From positions 1 to 64,000 of the forward strand of contig CANPWA010000005.1 in NCBI GenBank assembly GCA_947581865.1: a stretch of 64,000 nucleotides of DNA, given 5' to 3'. The position numbers were made by a program, and so were the translations under genes. The notes beneath the pieces are model-generated. The model was given only the letters and a program-made list of their open reading frames with translations. It had not been told where the DNA came from and did not search any database. Below are positions 27,671-37,587 of the stretch, one piece after another (position 1 is the first letter of the stretch; each line of letters opens with the position of its first letter). Origin of the DNA: an uncultured Acetatifactor sp. (GTDB taxonomy: Bacteria > Bacillota > Clostridia > Lachnospirales > Lachnospiraceae).

Positions 27671-29362
27671 TTACTCCCCTTTTTGTGCCAGATCGTCTCC
27701 GTCAAACACTTCATCGATGGGCGCGCCCGCGGGCACCATGGGGAACACCTTGTCATCCTCAGGGATGATGCACTCGATCAGCACCGGTTTCTTCAGAGCG
27801 ATCGCCTTTTCAATGGCAGGGGCAACCTCCTCCTTTGTGGCCACGCGGATCGCAGCGCAGCCCAGCCCCTCCGCAACCTTGCAGAAGTCCACGCTGTCAT
27901 TTAAGACCGTCTGGGAATAGCGTTTCCCGTAAAACAATGTCTGCCACTGGCGCACCATGCCCAGCACATGATTGTTGATGACGATCTGAATGATGGGAAT
28001 ATTGTAACGGCTCGCCGTCGCCAGTTCATTCATATTCATGCGGAAGCATCCGTCTCCCGCGATATTGACACAGAGTCTGTCGGGCTGTCCGACCTGCGCG
28101 CCGATGCACGCGCCCAGACCGTATCCCATGGTTCCCAGCCCGCCCGACGAAAGGAAGGTCCTGGGCTCCTTGTATCGGTAATACTGTGCCGCCCACATCT
28201 GATGCTGCCCAACGTCCGTGGTGATCAGAGCCTCGCCGCCCGTGATGCGGTAGAGCTCCTCCATCACATAGGGACAGGAGAGCTTTTCTTTGTCATATTT
28301 GAGCGGATAGCTCTCCTGCAGCCCGGCTATCTTCTGCATCCACTCCGGATGTCTCTGCGCTCCCATTTTTTCCACGCGGGCATTCAGATCGGCAAGCACC
28401 AGCTTCAGATCCCCCGTGAGGGATGCGTCCACCCGGATATTCTTATTGATCTCCGCGGGGTCGATGTCAATGTGGACGATCTTGGCTCCCTCCGCAAACT
28501 TTTTGGGATTGCCGATGACACGGTCGGAAAATCTCGCTCCCATGGCGATCAGAAGATCACACTGGCTCACTCCCAGATTGGAAGTCTTGGTGCCGTGCAT
28601 ACCGATCATGCCTGTATAGCGGGGGCTGCGCCCGTCAAAGGCGCCCTTGCCCATCAGAGTATCGCAGACGGGCGCGTCGATCAGCTCCGCAAACTTTGCC
28701 ACCTCGTCGTATGCCTCTGAGATGATCGCGCCGCCGCCCAGATAAATATAGGGACGCTGCGCCTGCGCAATATATTCCAGCACCTTCTCCAGCTCACTTT
28801 CGCTGTAGGAAGTTCCCCGCACAGGCATTTCAATCTTCTTCGGGGTAAACTCGCACACCGCTGCCGTCACATCCTTGGTGATATCCACTAAAACAGGTCC
28901 CGGGCGCCCGCTCCTTGCGATCTCAAATGCCTTGCGCATGGTGTCCGCAAGTTTCTCCACATTCTTCACAATAAATCCATGCTTGGTGATGGGCATGGTC
29001 ACACCCGCGATGTCCACCTCCTGAAAGCTGTCCTTTCCCAGCATGGGCAGCGTCACATTTGCCGTGATCGCCACCATGGGCACGGAATCCATATACGCGG
29101 TGGCGATCCCCGTCACCAGATTGGTGGCGCCGGGACCGCTGGTCGCCATACACACCCCGACTTTGCCCGTGGCGCGGGCATATCCGTCCGCCGCATGCGC
29201 TGCCCCCTGTTCATGGGAGGTCAGGATATGGCGGATCTCATCGCTGTGCTGATACAGGGCGTCATAAATGTTTAAGATGGCTCCTCCCGGGTAGCCGAAC
29301 ACGGTGTCAACTCCCTGCTCCTTCAGACATTCCACTACTATTTCCGAACCGTTGAGCTGCAT
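27671..29362 (-). CDS. ilvB: Acetolactate synthase, large subunit
   Basis: 563 aa. A ThDP enzyme condensing two pyruvates (or pyruvate and 2-oxobutyrate), the first common step of valine, leucine and isoleucine synthesis. GYPGGAILNIYDAL near the N-terminus, EQGAAHAADGYARATGKVG and the ThDP motif GDGCFRMNMNELATA (about residue 430) are present. ATG 29362 has GGAGGAG upstream; a TTG five codons earlier lies inside that site. It is followed by the L,D-transpeptidase gene and preceded by ilvD (29 bp). No small-subunit ilvN is adjacent. Confidence 0.95.
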   Translation of the reverse strand: MQLNGSEIVVECLKEQGVDTVFGYPGGAILNIYDALYQHSDEIRHILTSHEQGAAHAADGYARATGKVGVCMATSGPGATNLVTGIATAYMDSVPMVAITANVTLPMLGKDSFQEVDIAGVTMPITKHGFIVKNVEKLADTMRKAFEIARSGRPGPVLVDITKDVTAAVCEFTPKKIEMPVRGTSYSESELEKVLEYIAQAQRPYIYLGGGAIISEAYDEVAKFAELIDAPVCDTLMGKGAFDGRSPRYTGMIGMHGTKTSNLGVSQCDLLIAMGARFSDRVIGNPKKFAEGAKIVHIDIDPAEINKNIRVDASLTGDLKLVLADLNARVEKMGAQRHPEWMQKIAGLQESYPLKYDKEKLSCPYVMEELYRITGGEALITTDVGQHQMWAAQYYRYKEPRTFLSSGGLGTMGYGLGACIGAQVGQPDRLCVNIAGDGCFRMNMNELATASRYNIPIIQIVINNHVLGMVRQWQTLFYGKRYSQTVLNDSVDFCKVAEGLGCAAIRVATKEEVAPAIEKAIALKKPVLIECIIPEDDKVFPMVPAGAPIDEVFDGDDLAQKGE

Positions 29363-29391
29363 TGCTGTCTCCTCCAATTATTTCTCTTTCC

Positions 29392-31065
29392 TTACTGCTT
29401 TGACGGCACTTCCAGCACCGCTCCCCTGTTTCCGCTGGTCACCAGCTCCCGGTATCTGGAAAGATACCCTGTGGTCACCTTCGGCTCCCTGGGCTGCCAT
29501 TTCGCGCGGCGCTCCTTTAGAACCTCATCCGGCACCAGCACATCCAGCCTGTTGGCAGGTATATCGATACGGATGATATCCCCCTCCTCCACCAGGGCGA
29601 TGGGGCCTCCCACCGCAGCCTCGGGGGACACATGCCCGATCGAAGCGCCCCGGGACGCGCCGGAAAACCGCCCGTCCGTGATCAGCGCCACACTGGAACC
29701 GAGCCCCATCCCCGCGATCGCGGATGTGGGGTTGAGCATCTCTCTCATGCCGGGACCGCCCTTGGGTCCCTCATAACGGATGACAACCACGTCTCCCGCC
29801 ACGATCCTTCCGCCTTTGATCGCGTCAATGGCGTCTTCCTCGCAGTCGAACACCCTCGCCGGGCCCTCATGCACCATCATCTCGGGTACCACTGCGGAGC
29901 GTTTTACGACACCGCTGTCAGGCGCCAGATTGCCTTTCAGGATAGCGATTCCTCCGGTCTCGGAATAGGGATGATCCACCGGGCGGATCACTTCGGGATT
30001 CTGATTGACACAATTCTTTATATTTTCTCCGATCGTAGTTCCGTTTACGGTCATGCAGTCCAGATGCAGAAGATCCTTCTTTGCCAGTTCATTCATCACT
30101 GCGTACACGCCGCCCGCCTCATTCAGATCCTCGATATAAGTGGGCCCTGCGGGAGCCAGATGACAGAGGTTCGGCGTCTTTGCGGAGAGCTCGTTCGCGA
30201 TATCCACATTCAGCTCCACTCCCGCCTCTCTGGCGATGGCCGGAAGATGCAGCATAGAGTTGGTGGAACAGCCCAGCGCCATATCCACGGTCAGCGCATT
30301 CATGAAGGCATCCCTCGTCATAATATCCCTGGGTTTGATGTCCTTCTCCACAAGCTCCATGATCTTCATGCCCGCATGCTTTGCCAGGCGGATCCTCTCG
30401 GAATAGACCGCGGGAATGGTGCCGTTGCCCTTCAGCCCCATGCCGATCGCCTCGGTCAGACAGTTCATGGAGTTGGCGGTGTACATGCCGGAGCAGGAAC
30501 CGCAGGTAGGGCAGACCTTCTCCTCAAACTCGCAGAGTTCTTCCTGTGTCATGGTTCCCGCAGCCACGCTTCCCACCGCCTCGAACATGGAGGAGAGGCT
30601 TCTCTTCTGCCCCTTCACATGCCCCGCCAGCATGGGACCGCCGGAGACAAACACCGTGGGAATATTCAGCCGCGCCGCAGCCATCAAAAGTCCTGGCACA
30701 TTCTTGTCACAGTTGGGCACGCACACCAGCCCGTCAAAACCGTGCGCCATTGCCATGCACTCGGTGCTGTCCGCGATCAGATCCCTGGTCACCAGGGAAT
30801 ATTTCATGCCCACATGCCCCATGGCTATTCCGTCGCACACCGCGATGGCCGGAAATACCACCGGCATTCCCCCCGCCATGGCGACGCCCATCTTCACGGC
30901 CTCCACGATCTTGTCCAGGTTCATATGCCCGGGCACGATCTCATTGTAGGAGCTCACGATACCGATCATGGGACGCTGCCGCTCCTCCTCGGTATACCCC
31001 AGCGCGTTAAACAGGCTTCTGTGGGGTGCCTGCGCATTTCCTGTCTTTACGGAATCACTTCTCAT
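29392..31065 (-). CDS. ilvD: Dihydroxy-acid dehydratase
   Basis: 557 aa. A Fe-S enzyme dehydrating 2,3-dihydroxy acids to 2-keto acids in branched-chain synthesis. Cluster cysteines are in [10 protein letters not shown] (about residue 120) and [19 protein letters not shown] (about 190). GGAGGACGACAAGT precedes ATG 31065, preferred over one 19 codons earlier. It lies between leuB (80 bp) and ilvB (29 bp) in one operon. ilvC and the leuACD genes are not in the window. Confidence 0.96.
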   Translation of the reverse strand: MRSDSVKTGNAQAPHRSLFNALGYTEEERQRPMIGIVSSYNEIVPGHMNLDKIVEAVKMGVAMAGGMPVVFPAIAVCDGIAMGHVGMKYSLVTRDLIADSTECMAMAHGFDGLVCVPNCDKNVPGLLMAAARLNIPTVFVSGGPMLAGHVKGQKRSLSSMFEAVGSVAAGTMTQEELCEFEEKVCPTCGSCSGMYTANSMNCLTEAIGMGLKGNGTIPAVYSERIRLAKHAGMKIMELVEKDIKPRDIMTRDAFMNALTVDMALGCSTNSMLHLPAIAREAGVELNVDIANELSAKTPNLCHLAPAGPTYIEDLNEAGGVYAVMNELAKKDLLHLDCMTVNGTTIGENIKNCVNQNPEVIRPVDHPYSETGGIAILKGNLAPDSGVVKRSAVVPEMMVHEGPARVFDCEEDAIDAIKGGRIVAGDVVVIRYEGPKGGPGMREMLNPTSAIAGMGLGSSVALITDGRFSGASRGASIGHVSPEAAVGGPIALVEEGDIIRIDIPANRLDVLVPDEVLKERRAKWQPREPKVTTGYLSRYRELVTSGNRGAVLEVPSKQ

Positions 31066-31144
31066 ACTTGTCGTCCTCCCATCCGCCGCGGAATGTTTTC
31101 CCGCAGTCCGCAGCTTTATCATCCATTAACTCGTTTTCTGTTTT

Positions 31145-32230
31145 CTATCGTATCCGCTCCGCCAATAGATCGCCCATTCTGCTGCATCCTACTTTCGTGC
31201 AGCCCTCCGACATGATGTCCCCGGTGCGGAAGCCGTCCTTTAACACCTGTTTTACTGCCGCGTCAACGGCATCCGCCTCCCTGTCCAGGTCAAAACTGTA
31301 ACGCAGCATCATGGACGCGCTGAGCACCGTGGCAATGGGATTGGCGATATCCTGTCCCGCAATGTCGGGGGCAGAACCGTGGCTGGGCTCATAGAGCCCG
31401 AATTTTGAGTCGTTTAAGCTTGCGCTCGCCAGCATCCCGATGGAGCCCGTCACCATGCTCGCCTCGTCGGAAAGAATATCTCCGAACATGTTCTCCGTCA
31501 GGATCACATCAAACTGCGCCGGATCCTTCACAAGCTGCATGGCACAGTTGTCCACCAGCATATGTTCCAGGGTGACATCGGGATAATCCTTTGCCACCTC
31601 CTCCACCACCTTTCGCCAGAGTCTGGAGGAATCCAGCACATTCGCCTTGTCCACACTGGTCACCTTCCCCCGCCGTTTCCTGGCGATGTCAAAGCCCTTT
31701 ACGGCAATGCGGCGGATCTCATTCTCATTGTAGGTGAGGGTGTCTGTCGCCGTAAGCACTCCGTGCTCCTCAACGGTCTTCCGCTCTCCGAAATACAGCC
31801 CTCCGGTCAGCTCCCTCATGATCAGCATGTCGAAGCCTGCCGCGCTGATCTCCTCCTTCAGAGGGCATGCCGCCGCGAGCTCATCATACAGAACTGCAGG
31901 GCGAAGGTTTGCGAACAGATTCAACGCCTTCCGGATGGCAAGCAGCCCCGCCTCCGGGCGCAGAGCAGGGGGCAGCTTATACCAGGGGGAAGTGGTGGTG
32001 TCACCGCCGATGGATCCCATCAGCACCGCGTCTGCCGCCTTGGCAGTGGCGATCGCCTCCTCCGTCAGAGGGACTCCGTGCACATCGATGGACGCGCCGC
32101 CCATCAGGATATCCGTGTAGACCATCTGATGTCCGTAGACCTCCCCCACTCTGTCCAGTACCTTTTTCGCCTCCCGCACGATCTCCGGTCCGATCCCGTC
32201 GCCGGGTATACAAGTAATGTTTAACTTCAT
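31145..32230 (-). CDS. leuB: 3-isopropylmalate dehydrogenase
   Basis: 361 aa. It oxidises and decarboxylates 3-isopropylmalate in leucine synthesis. [15 protein letters not shown] at the N-terminus, [16 protein letters not shown] (about residue 135) and [16 protein letters not shown] (about 275) are diagnostic. It leads a leuB-ilvD-ilvB run. Both AGGAGG and AAAGGA lie before ATG 32230. A weak terminator of the yajC transcript lies just upstream, so leuB may have its own promoter in 32231-32270, which I could not define. Confidence 0.97.
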   Translation of the reverse strand: MKLNITCIPGDGIGPEIVREAKKVLDRVGEVYGHQMVYTDILMGGASIDVHGVPLTEEAIATAKAADAVLMGSIGGDTTTSPWYKLPPALRPEAGLLAIRKALNLFANLRPAVLYDELAAACPLKEEISAAGFDMLIMRELTGGLYFGERKTVEEHGVLTATDTLTYNENEIRRIAVKGFDIARKRRGKVTSVDKANVLDSSRLWRKVVEEVAKDYPDVTLEHMLVDNCAMQLVKDPAQFDVILTENMFGDILSDEASMVTGSIGMLASASLNDSKFGLYEPSHGSAPDIAGQDIANPIATVLSASMMLRYSFDLDREADAVDAAVKQVLKDGFRTGDIMSEGCTKVGCSRMGDLLAERIR

Positions 32231-32267
32231 CGTCCTTTCGCAACCTCCTGTTGAGACAATTTGAATG

Positions 32268-32291
32268 AAAAGCAGTCCCCAAAGGAACTGC
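32268..32291 (-). terminator. Probable weak terminator after yajC
   Basis: Minus strand stem GCAGTTCC with GGGGACTGC (32272-32291, one mismatch) followed by TTTTC. It lies 25 bp past the yajC stop. The T-run is short, so leakage into leuB is likely. Confidence 0.45.
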
Positions 32292-32316
32292 TCCGGTCTG
32301 ACTGCTCTGTTATGAT

Positions 32317-32655
32317 TTATTTGGCATCGGGCTTCTCCACCCTGCTGATGGCAGATTTATCCATGGGAATACGGCAGTTTTTGTTGTTGCCGAATTCCAC
32401 GATCACCATGTCCTGCTCATCGTCAATGTCAATGACGATCCCATAAAATCCGGAGGTTGTCAGGATACAGTCCCCGCACTCCAAAGACGCGATCATAGCT
32501 GCCACCCGTTTCTGTTCCTTTCTCTGCGGCCGGAACAAAATAAAATAGATCACCACAAAAAACAATATATAAAAGATGATCGTGATCCCTATTCCGGCGG
32601 TATTGCCTGCCGCCGCCGCATCCGCCTCTGTCATTCCTGTCAACAAAACTCCCAT
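32317..32655 (-). CDS. yajC: Preprotein translocase subunit YajC
   Basis: 112 aa. One membrane helix (about 20-37, [20 protein letters not shown]) ends in [10 protein letters not shown], the classic YajC junction, followed by a soluble beta-rich domain with [16 protein letters not shown]. It is an accessory of the SecDF-YajC complex. ATG 32655 has GGAGGAAGAAA upstream; an earlier ATG is unlikely. It lies downstream of tgt, the usual order in bacteria, but secDF are not adjacent here. Confidence 0.93.
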   Translation of the reverse strand: MGVLLTGMTEADAAAAGNTAGIGITIIFYILFFVVIYFILFRPQRKEQKRVAAMIASLECGDCILTTSGFYGIVIDIDDEQDMVIVEFGNNKNCRIPMDKSAISRVEKPDAK

Positions 32656-32707
32656 TTTCTTCCTCCATTCTGACGCTCTTGCACCTAAAATAAAATACAC
32701 ATCGTTA

Positions 32708-32736
32708 ATAATACACAAAAATATACATGGGGGCAA
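32708..32736 (-). promoter_or_regulatory. Promoter of yajC
   Basis: Minus strand TTGCCC (32731-32736), 17 bp, TATTAT (32708-32713), about 50 bp before the start. A short GGGG/CCCC hairpin overlaps it but has no T-run close by. Confidence 0.45.
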
Positions 32737-32781
32737 GCCCCTTTTCAAAATTTCCATACCCTGGCAAAGCGTTTTGTTCTG

Positions 32782-33939
32782 TTATTTTCCGGACATCTCC
32801 ATTCCTTCCAGCTTTTTCTTCTTATAGGCGAAAAACTCTCCCAAGTCCAATGCGCGCCTTATCTCTTCCATCATCGTGTTATAGAAGTAGAGATTGTGGA
32901 GCACACACAGCCTCATTCCCAGCATTTCCTTCGCCTTCAGAAGATGTCGGATGTACGCTCTGCTGTAGCGTCTGCACGCCGGGCACTGACACCCGGTCTC
33001 GATGGGTCGGTCATCCGTCTCATACTTTGCGTTAAACAGATTTATCTTGCCGTAATTGGTATAGAGATGACCGTGTCTGCCGTTTCTGGTGGGGTACACA
33101 CAGTCAAAAAAATCCACCCCGCGCTCCACTGCCTCCAGAATATTTGCCGGCGTACCCACCCCCATCAGATAAGTGGGCTTCTCCCTGGGCAGCCTGGGCA
33201 CCACCTCCTCCAGGATATGATACATCTCCTGGTGGCTCTCCCCCACGGCCAGCCCGCCGATGGCATATCCGTCCAGATCCATCTGCGCAATCCGGCAGGC
33301 ATGCTCTATCCGGATATCGTCGTACACAGCCCCCTGATTGATGCCAAAAAGCAGTTGTTTGGGATTGAGGGTGCCTTCCATGGCATTGAGTCTGTCCATC
33401 TCCCGGATACACCGCTCCAGCCATCTGGTCGTGCGGTCTACCGATGCACGGACATAAGCCCTGTCCGCCCTGCTGGGAGCGCACTCGTCAAACGCCATGG
33501 CAATGGTAGAGGCCAGATTGGACTGTATCCGCATGCTCTCCTCAGGTCCCATGAAAATCTTCCTGCCGTCAATGTGGGAGTTAAAATAAACTCCCTCCTC
33601 TTTGATCCTGCGGAGCCCCGCTAAGGAAAACACCTGAAACCCTCCGGAATCCGTAAGGATCGGTCTGTCCCAGGACATAAATCTGTGCAATCCACCCAGC
33701 CGGCGGATCAATTCATCCCCCGGACGCACATGCAGATGATAGGTATTTGACAACACCACCTGCGTATTGATCTGTTCCAGATCTTCCGTGGACACCGCCC
33801 CCTTGATAGCGGCAGCCGTCCCTACATTCATAAACACCGGCGTCTGGATCACGCCGTGCACTGTGACCAATTCGCCCCGCTTTGCCCGCCCCTGAGTGGA
33901 AAGCACGCGGTATCTTGCCTTGATATTGTTTTGCTCCAT
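32782..33939 (-). CDS. tgt: Queuine tRNA-ribosyltransferase
   Basis: 385 aa. It exchanges guanine-34 of GUN-anticodon tRNAs for preQ1. LTDSGGFQVFSL (about 95) holds the general base Asp and DCVYPTRNGRHG (about 265) the nucleophile Asp. The zinc site CQCPACRRYSRAYIRH is near residue 310. GGGAGGAGC precedes ATG 33939, preferred over an earlier in-frame ATG that would lie inside the carboxypeptidase gene. The start lies 2 bp past the carboxypeptidase stop, so the genes are coupled; yajC follows. Confidence 0.97.
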   Translation of the reverse strand: MEQNNIKARYRVLSTQGRAKRGELVTVHGVIQTPVFMNVGTAAAIKGAVSTEDLEQINTQVVLSNTYHLHVRPGDELIRRLGGLHRFMSWDRPILTDSGGFQVFSLAGLRRIKEEGVYFNSHIDGRKIFMGPEESMRIQSNLASTIAMAFDECAPSRADRAYVRASVDRTTRWLERCIREMDRLNAMEGTLNPKQLLFGINQGAVYDDIRIEHACRIAQMDLDGYAIGGLAVGESHQEMYHILEEVVPRLPREKPTYLMGVGTPANILEAVERGVDFFDCVYPTRNGRHGHLYTNYGKINLFNAKYETDDRPIETGCQCPACRRYSRAYIRHLLKAKEMLGMRLCVLHNLYFYNTMMEEIRRALDLGEFFAYKKKKLEGMEMSGK

Positions 33940-33941
33940 AT

Positions 33942-35015
33942 TCAGAGCTCCTCCCAAAATTCCTCCAGGGTGATCCCATGCCCGGTAATATAAGTGGCGG
34001 CTTCCACGCCCACATAGCGGAAATGCCATGGCTCATATTCGATTCCCGTGTAATATTCCTTTCCCTTGGGGTAGCGGAGAATAAAGCCGTAGCGGTAACT
34101 GTTCGCCGCAAGCCACTTTCCTGCCTCCGTATCCCCGAACCCTTCCTCCAGAAGAGTGTAGCTGTCACACACGATATCCAGAGCCAGCCCCACCTCATGC
34201 TCACTGTAGCCGGGCAGCGTCACCGCCTGACTGGAAAGCTGATATGCCTCCATGTAAGACATCCCGCGTTTCATATATCTGTCAATCTTTCGCTGAAAGA
34301 GCATGACCTGATAGTCATGCGTTCTGTAGGGAGAACGTATCGTCAGATGGATGCCGTCATTCTCAGCCGCCTGGAGCATATCCACCACATCGTCAAGGAT
34401 CCTCTCATCACATTTGAGTCTGTCTACAATGGTCGCAAGATTAAAAGTATAATCCTTTGGTATCGCATGCTGCTTGTTGATCAGCACCAGCCGCCAGTCG
34501 CTCCTGTCAAAGGTTTCCCGGGGACTCTCCACAACGCTCTCACTGACATCTTCCCGCTCCTTTGCCCCTCCGGTCCTTCCCCTGCCCTCCAAAGAGGCGA
34601 GGATCTCATCCGCATCATATTGTTCTCCGCCGTCCGCACCGTGGGATCCGTAGCCTTCCGCAAGCTCCTCCTGCTCCAGCACATCCTCATCCGCCAATAT
34701 TGCCATATCTTCGGCGCTGAGTTCGGATTCCGGCGCCAGTTCCACATCGCTGTCGGTCTCCCTGACGATCTGCCGTATTCCCTTTCCGTCCCCCGAGATA
34801 AACAGGGGGAAAGAAAAACTGCTGTAAATCACAAAGAGACAGAAGGTCATTGCGAGTGTGGCCAGTCTCTTGCTGTTTGCCCTCAGATATGCCGCCGTGT
34901 GAAAAAAAAACATGACGATGACCAAAAGGGGCATCACCAGGAATCTGCATATTATATTTTTTCGTCCAAAGCGGAGCAGACCTTTCCGCACCCGCTCCCA
35001 CCGAGTGATCTTCAT
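33942..35015 (-). CDS. D-alanyl-D-alanine carboxypeptidase, VanY/M15B family
   Basis: 357 aa. Two hydrophobic segments occur near residues 22-45 and 50-75, then a charged Glu/Asp-rich linker, then the M15B peptidase domain. Zinc and catalytic residues fit SPYRTHDYQ, GYSEHEVGLALDIV (about 270-283) and EPWHFRYVG (about 335). It would trim the terminal D-Ala of peptidoglycan stem peptides outside the cell. ATG 35015, with GGGGAG 10 nt upstream, is preferred to ATG 35042, which has no site. It is divergent from aroC. Confidence 0.88.
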   Translation of the reverse strand: MKITRWERVRKGLLRFGRKNIICRFLVMPLLVIVMFFFHTAAYLRANSKRLATLAMTFCLFVIYSSFSFPLFISGDGKGIRQIVRETDSDVELAPESELSAEDMAILADEDVLEQEELAEGYGSHGADGGEQYDADEILASLEGRGRTGGAKEREDVSESVVESPRETFDRSDWRLVLINKQHAIPKDYTFNLATIVDRLKCDERILDDVVDMLQAAENDGIHLTIRSPYRTHDYQVMLFQRKIDRYMKRGMSYMEAYQLSSQAVTLPGYSEHEVGLALDIVCDSYTLLEEGFGDTEAGKWLAANSYRYGFILRYPKGKEYYTGIEYEPWHFRYVGVEAATYITGHGITLEEFWEEL

Positions 35016-35098
35016 TTGTAAACGACTCCCCAACATCTTCATAGTCAAGAGATATAATGTTATCGTACCACAGATTTTACACAAATGCACTCTTTTTC

Positions 35099-35127
35099 TT
35101 GCCTTTTTTATATTTTACCGATATACT
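35099..35127 (+). promoter_or_regulatory. Promoter of aroC
   Basis: TTGCCT (35099-35104), 17 bp, TATACT (35122-35127). The transcript would have a leader of about 110 nt that contains a GC-rich inverted repeat near 35190-35215 without a T-run. Confidence 0.55.
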
Positions 35128-35244
35128 TGACTTTATATATTTGAATATATTTCACAATGCCAATGTATCAGATTTATATAAAACGCTGCCGGGCGGCAGA
35201 TCGATCCGCCCGCGGTCATACAGAACACACAAGGAGGGCACAGT

Positions 35245-36342
35245 ATGGCAGGCTCATCATTCGGTACGATATTCAGGATAACTACCTGGGGGGAATCCCA
35301 CGGAAAGGCGCTGGGCGTGGTGGTGGACGGCTGTCCCGCCGGGCTTGCGTTATGCGAAGAAGATATACAGAAATACCTGGACCGGCGCAAACCCGGCACA
35401 AGCAATGTCACCACCCAGCGCCGGGAGGATGATCTCGTGGAGATTCTCTCCGGTGTCTTTGAGGGCAGGACCACCGGCACCCCTATCTCGCTTATGGTGC
35501 GCAATACCTCCCAGATTTCCGGGGACTACGGCAACCTCGCGGCTGCCTACCGCCCGGGACACGCAGACTATACCTTTGACCAGAAGTACGGATTCCGGGA
35601 CTACCGCGGCGGCGGACGCTCCTCCGGACGCGAAACGGTGGGAAGGACAGCCGCCGGCGCAATCGCCGCCAAGCTGCTCTCCCAGATGGGCATTACCGTC
35701 ATGGCATATACCCGCTCCATCGGTCCCGTGGAAGCCGATATGGACCGCTTCGATCCCGGGCTGATCCTGACAACGCCCACCGCGATGCCGGATCCGACTG
35801 CAAATGAAAAAGCCCTCGCGTTTCTGGCAGATGCCAGAAACCGTTCGGACTCGGTGGGGGGATGTATGGAATGCCGTGTAACAGGGCTGCCCGCAGGCAT
35901 CGGCGACCCCGTCTTTGAAAAACTGGATGCCAACCTGGCCAAGGCCATCATGTCCATCGGCGCCGTAAAAGCAGTCGAGATCGGCGACGGATGTGCCGTC
36001 TCCTCACGCTTTGGCAGCGAGAACAACGATGCCTTCCGCCAAAAGGACGGCGCCGTGGTAAAGTCCAGCAACCACGCCGGAGGTGTCCTGGGCGGCATCA
36101 GTGACGGCGACACTCTGTTGATACGCGCCCATGTAAAGCCCACTCCCTCCATCTACCAGCCTCAGCAGACAGTCTGCCGGGACGGGGAAGAGATCACCTT
36201 GGAAATCCGCGGCAGACACGACCCGGTCATCGTCCCCCGCGCGGTAGTGGTCATGGAATGTATGACTGCCCTGACCGTGCTGGACGCCCTGATGATAAAC
36301 ATGTCCGCCCGTCTGGACCGCATGGTTGATTTTTACAGATAG
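35245..36342 (+). CDS. aroC: Chorismate synthase
   Basis: 365 aa. It converts EPSP to chorismate with reduced FMN, the last shikimate step. TTWGESHGKALGVVVDG at the N-terminus, GDYGNLAAAYRPGHAD, YRGGGRSSGRETVGR (about 115-130) and the C-terminal IPRAVVVMECMTA-type segment are family signatures. AAGGAGG precedes ATG 35245. It is monocistronic, convergent with the lactonase-like gene 11 bp away. Confidence 0.97.
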   Translation: MAGSSFGTIFRITTWGESHGKALGVVVDGCPAGLALCEEDIQKYLDRRKPGTSNVTTQRREDDLVEILSGVFEGRTTGTPISLMVRNTSQISGDYGNLAAAYRPGHADYTFDQKYGFRDYRGGGRSSGRETVGRTAAGAIAAKLLSQMGITVMAYTRSIGPVEADMDRFDPGLILTTPTAMPDPTANEKALAFLADARNRSDSVGGCMECRVTGLPAGIGDPVFEKLDANLAKAIMSIGAVKAVEIGDGCAVSSRFGSENNDAFRQKDGAVVKSSNHAGGVLGGISDGDTLLIRAHVKPTPSIYQPQQTVCRDGEEITLEIRGRHDPVIVPRAVVVMECMTALTVLDALMINMSARLDRMVDFYR

Positions 36343-36353
36343 GGGAAGATCTG

Positions 36354-37427
36354 TCAGCTTCTGCCGGTGCTGCCCAGCTTAAAGAACGTGATACAGTTGG
36401 GTGCGTCTACCCGGATGGGCGCACCGTTCATGACCATATTCCCCGCCTCCAGATCCAGATGGAAAAAGGTCATATCATTACTCTCGTGGTTTAAAGACAC
36501 CAGAAATTTGTTGTTAGGGAAAAACTCCGCGTCTTTGGGATACTCCCCGCTCACCGGCAGACAAAATTTCCTGGTCAAAAGCCCTGTCTGGGTATCCACA
36601 TCATACACCACCACGGAATTATCCCCCGCATTGGAGGAGAGCAGATATCGATAGTCCACGGAAAAACTCAGCGCGCTGGCCGCGTTAGTGCTGCCGTGTT
36701 CCTGTTTGACGGTGTAGACGCTCTGAATCTTTTCAAACACAGGCACTCCTTTCTTCTCTTCGTAAGAATACACATCGATGGTGCAGCTCCACTCATGCAC
36801 CACATAGATAAACCGCCCGTCCTTGGAAATTTTGATATGCCTGGGCTCGGAATCCAGCTCCGAGTGGAGTATATCTGCCAGTTCCACCTTTCCCCACTCC
36901 TGGTTTAAACGATAAACTTTCACATGGTCCATTCCCGAATCCGCCACCAGAAGATATTTGTTGTCATGCGTCATGCGGGCACAGTTAATATGCGGTCTGG
37001 AATTGCGTTCCGCGATGCTGCCCAGCCCTTTGTGAAACACCTCATCCGTGATCTCGCCCACCGAGCCGTCCTCCTGCAGCTTTAACACCGTCAGTTTCCC
37101 ATCGTGATACCCTGCCACAAAGAGATACCGGTTGGTGTAATCCGTGGATAAATAACAGCCTCTCATGCCATTGATGGGGGCAAAATTGATGAGCGACAGA
37201 TTCCCGTCCGGAAGGATATCATATGCCTCCACACCGAAATCCGTGATGGAGTATAAATATTTGCAGTTATGAGAAACGGTAAGATAGGAGGAATTGGTGA
37301 TCTCCACCTTGCTCTTTTCCCGGAAACGCCCTTTCTCCATATCCACATCATATATCCTGATCCCATGGCTGTCCCCCTGTGTATAGGTGGAAACGTATGC
37401 CACATACTGCTCTTTTTCCTTCGCCAT
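36354..37427 (-). CDS. Lactonase-family seven-bladed beta-propeller protein
   Basis: 357 aa. The repeats (YLTVSHNCKYLYSITDFG, RHIKISKDGRFIYVVHE, PKDAEFFPNNKFLVSLNHES) match the YbhE/6-phosphogluconolactonase beta-propeller family. No signal peptide is present, so it is cytosolic. The E. coli relative hydrolyses 6-phosphogluconolactone, but family members vary and no pentose-phosphate gene is nearby. ATG 37427 has AGGAGG upstream. A TGC-extended TATATT (37471-37476, minus) lies 44 bp upstream. Confidence 0.85.
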   Translation of the reverse strand: MAKEKEQYVAYVSTYTQGDSHGIRIYDVDMEKGRFREKSKVEITNSSYLTVSHNCKYLYSITDFGVEAYDILPDGNLSLINFAPINGMRGCYLSTDYTNRYLFVAGYHDGKLTVLKLQEDGSVGEITDEVFHKGLGSIAERNSRPHINCARMTHDNKYLLVADSGMDHVKVYRLNQEWGKVELADILHSELDSEPRHIKISKDGRFIYVVHEWSCTIDVYSYEEKKGVPVFEKIQSVYTVKQEHGSTNAASALSFSVDYRYLLSSNAGDNSVVVYDVDTQTGLLTRKFCLPVSGEYPKDAEFFPNNKFLVSLNHESNDMTFFHLDLEAGNMVMNGAPIRVDAPNCITFFKLGSTGRS

Positions 37428-37470
37428 GATACGATCATCCTCCTTTAAACCCTCAGTCTGTATTTCCTTC

Positions 37471-37479
37471 AATATAGCA
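37471..37479 (-). promoter_or_regulatory. Extended -10 element for the lactonase-like gene
   Basis: Minus strand TGCTATATT. The -35 region is poor, as often with extended -10 promoters. The position, 44 bp upstream of the start, is appropriate. Confidence 0.4.
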
Positions 37480-37509
37480 CAATCACATCGTTTTTAAAAT
37501 ACTTTTTCC

Positions 37510-37542
37510 AAAAATAAAGGAGAGGAAAAACCATTCCTCTCC
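37510..37542 (-). terminator. Terminator of the Cys-rich protein gene
   Basis: GGAGAGGAA (37519-37527) pairs with TTCCTCTCC (37534-37542) with a 6-nt loop; on the minus strand TTTATTTTT follows. It lies about 45 bp past the stop of the Cys-rich gene. Confidence 0.8.
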
Positions 37543-37587
37543 CTTGCCGCTGACCCGTCTGATCTCCCGGGCTTTAAGCGGCAGGCA

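Noticed and set aside
29632-31215. Long plus-strand open frame opposite ilvD
   Set aside because: Antisense to an enzyme with intact Fe-S motifs; composition typical of a shadow frame. The same applies to similar frames at 2774-3931, 26255-27664 and 39071-40615.
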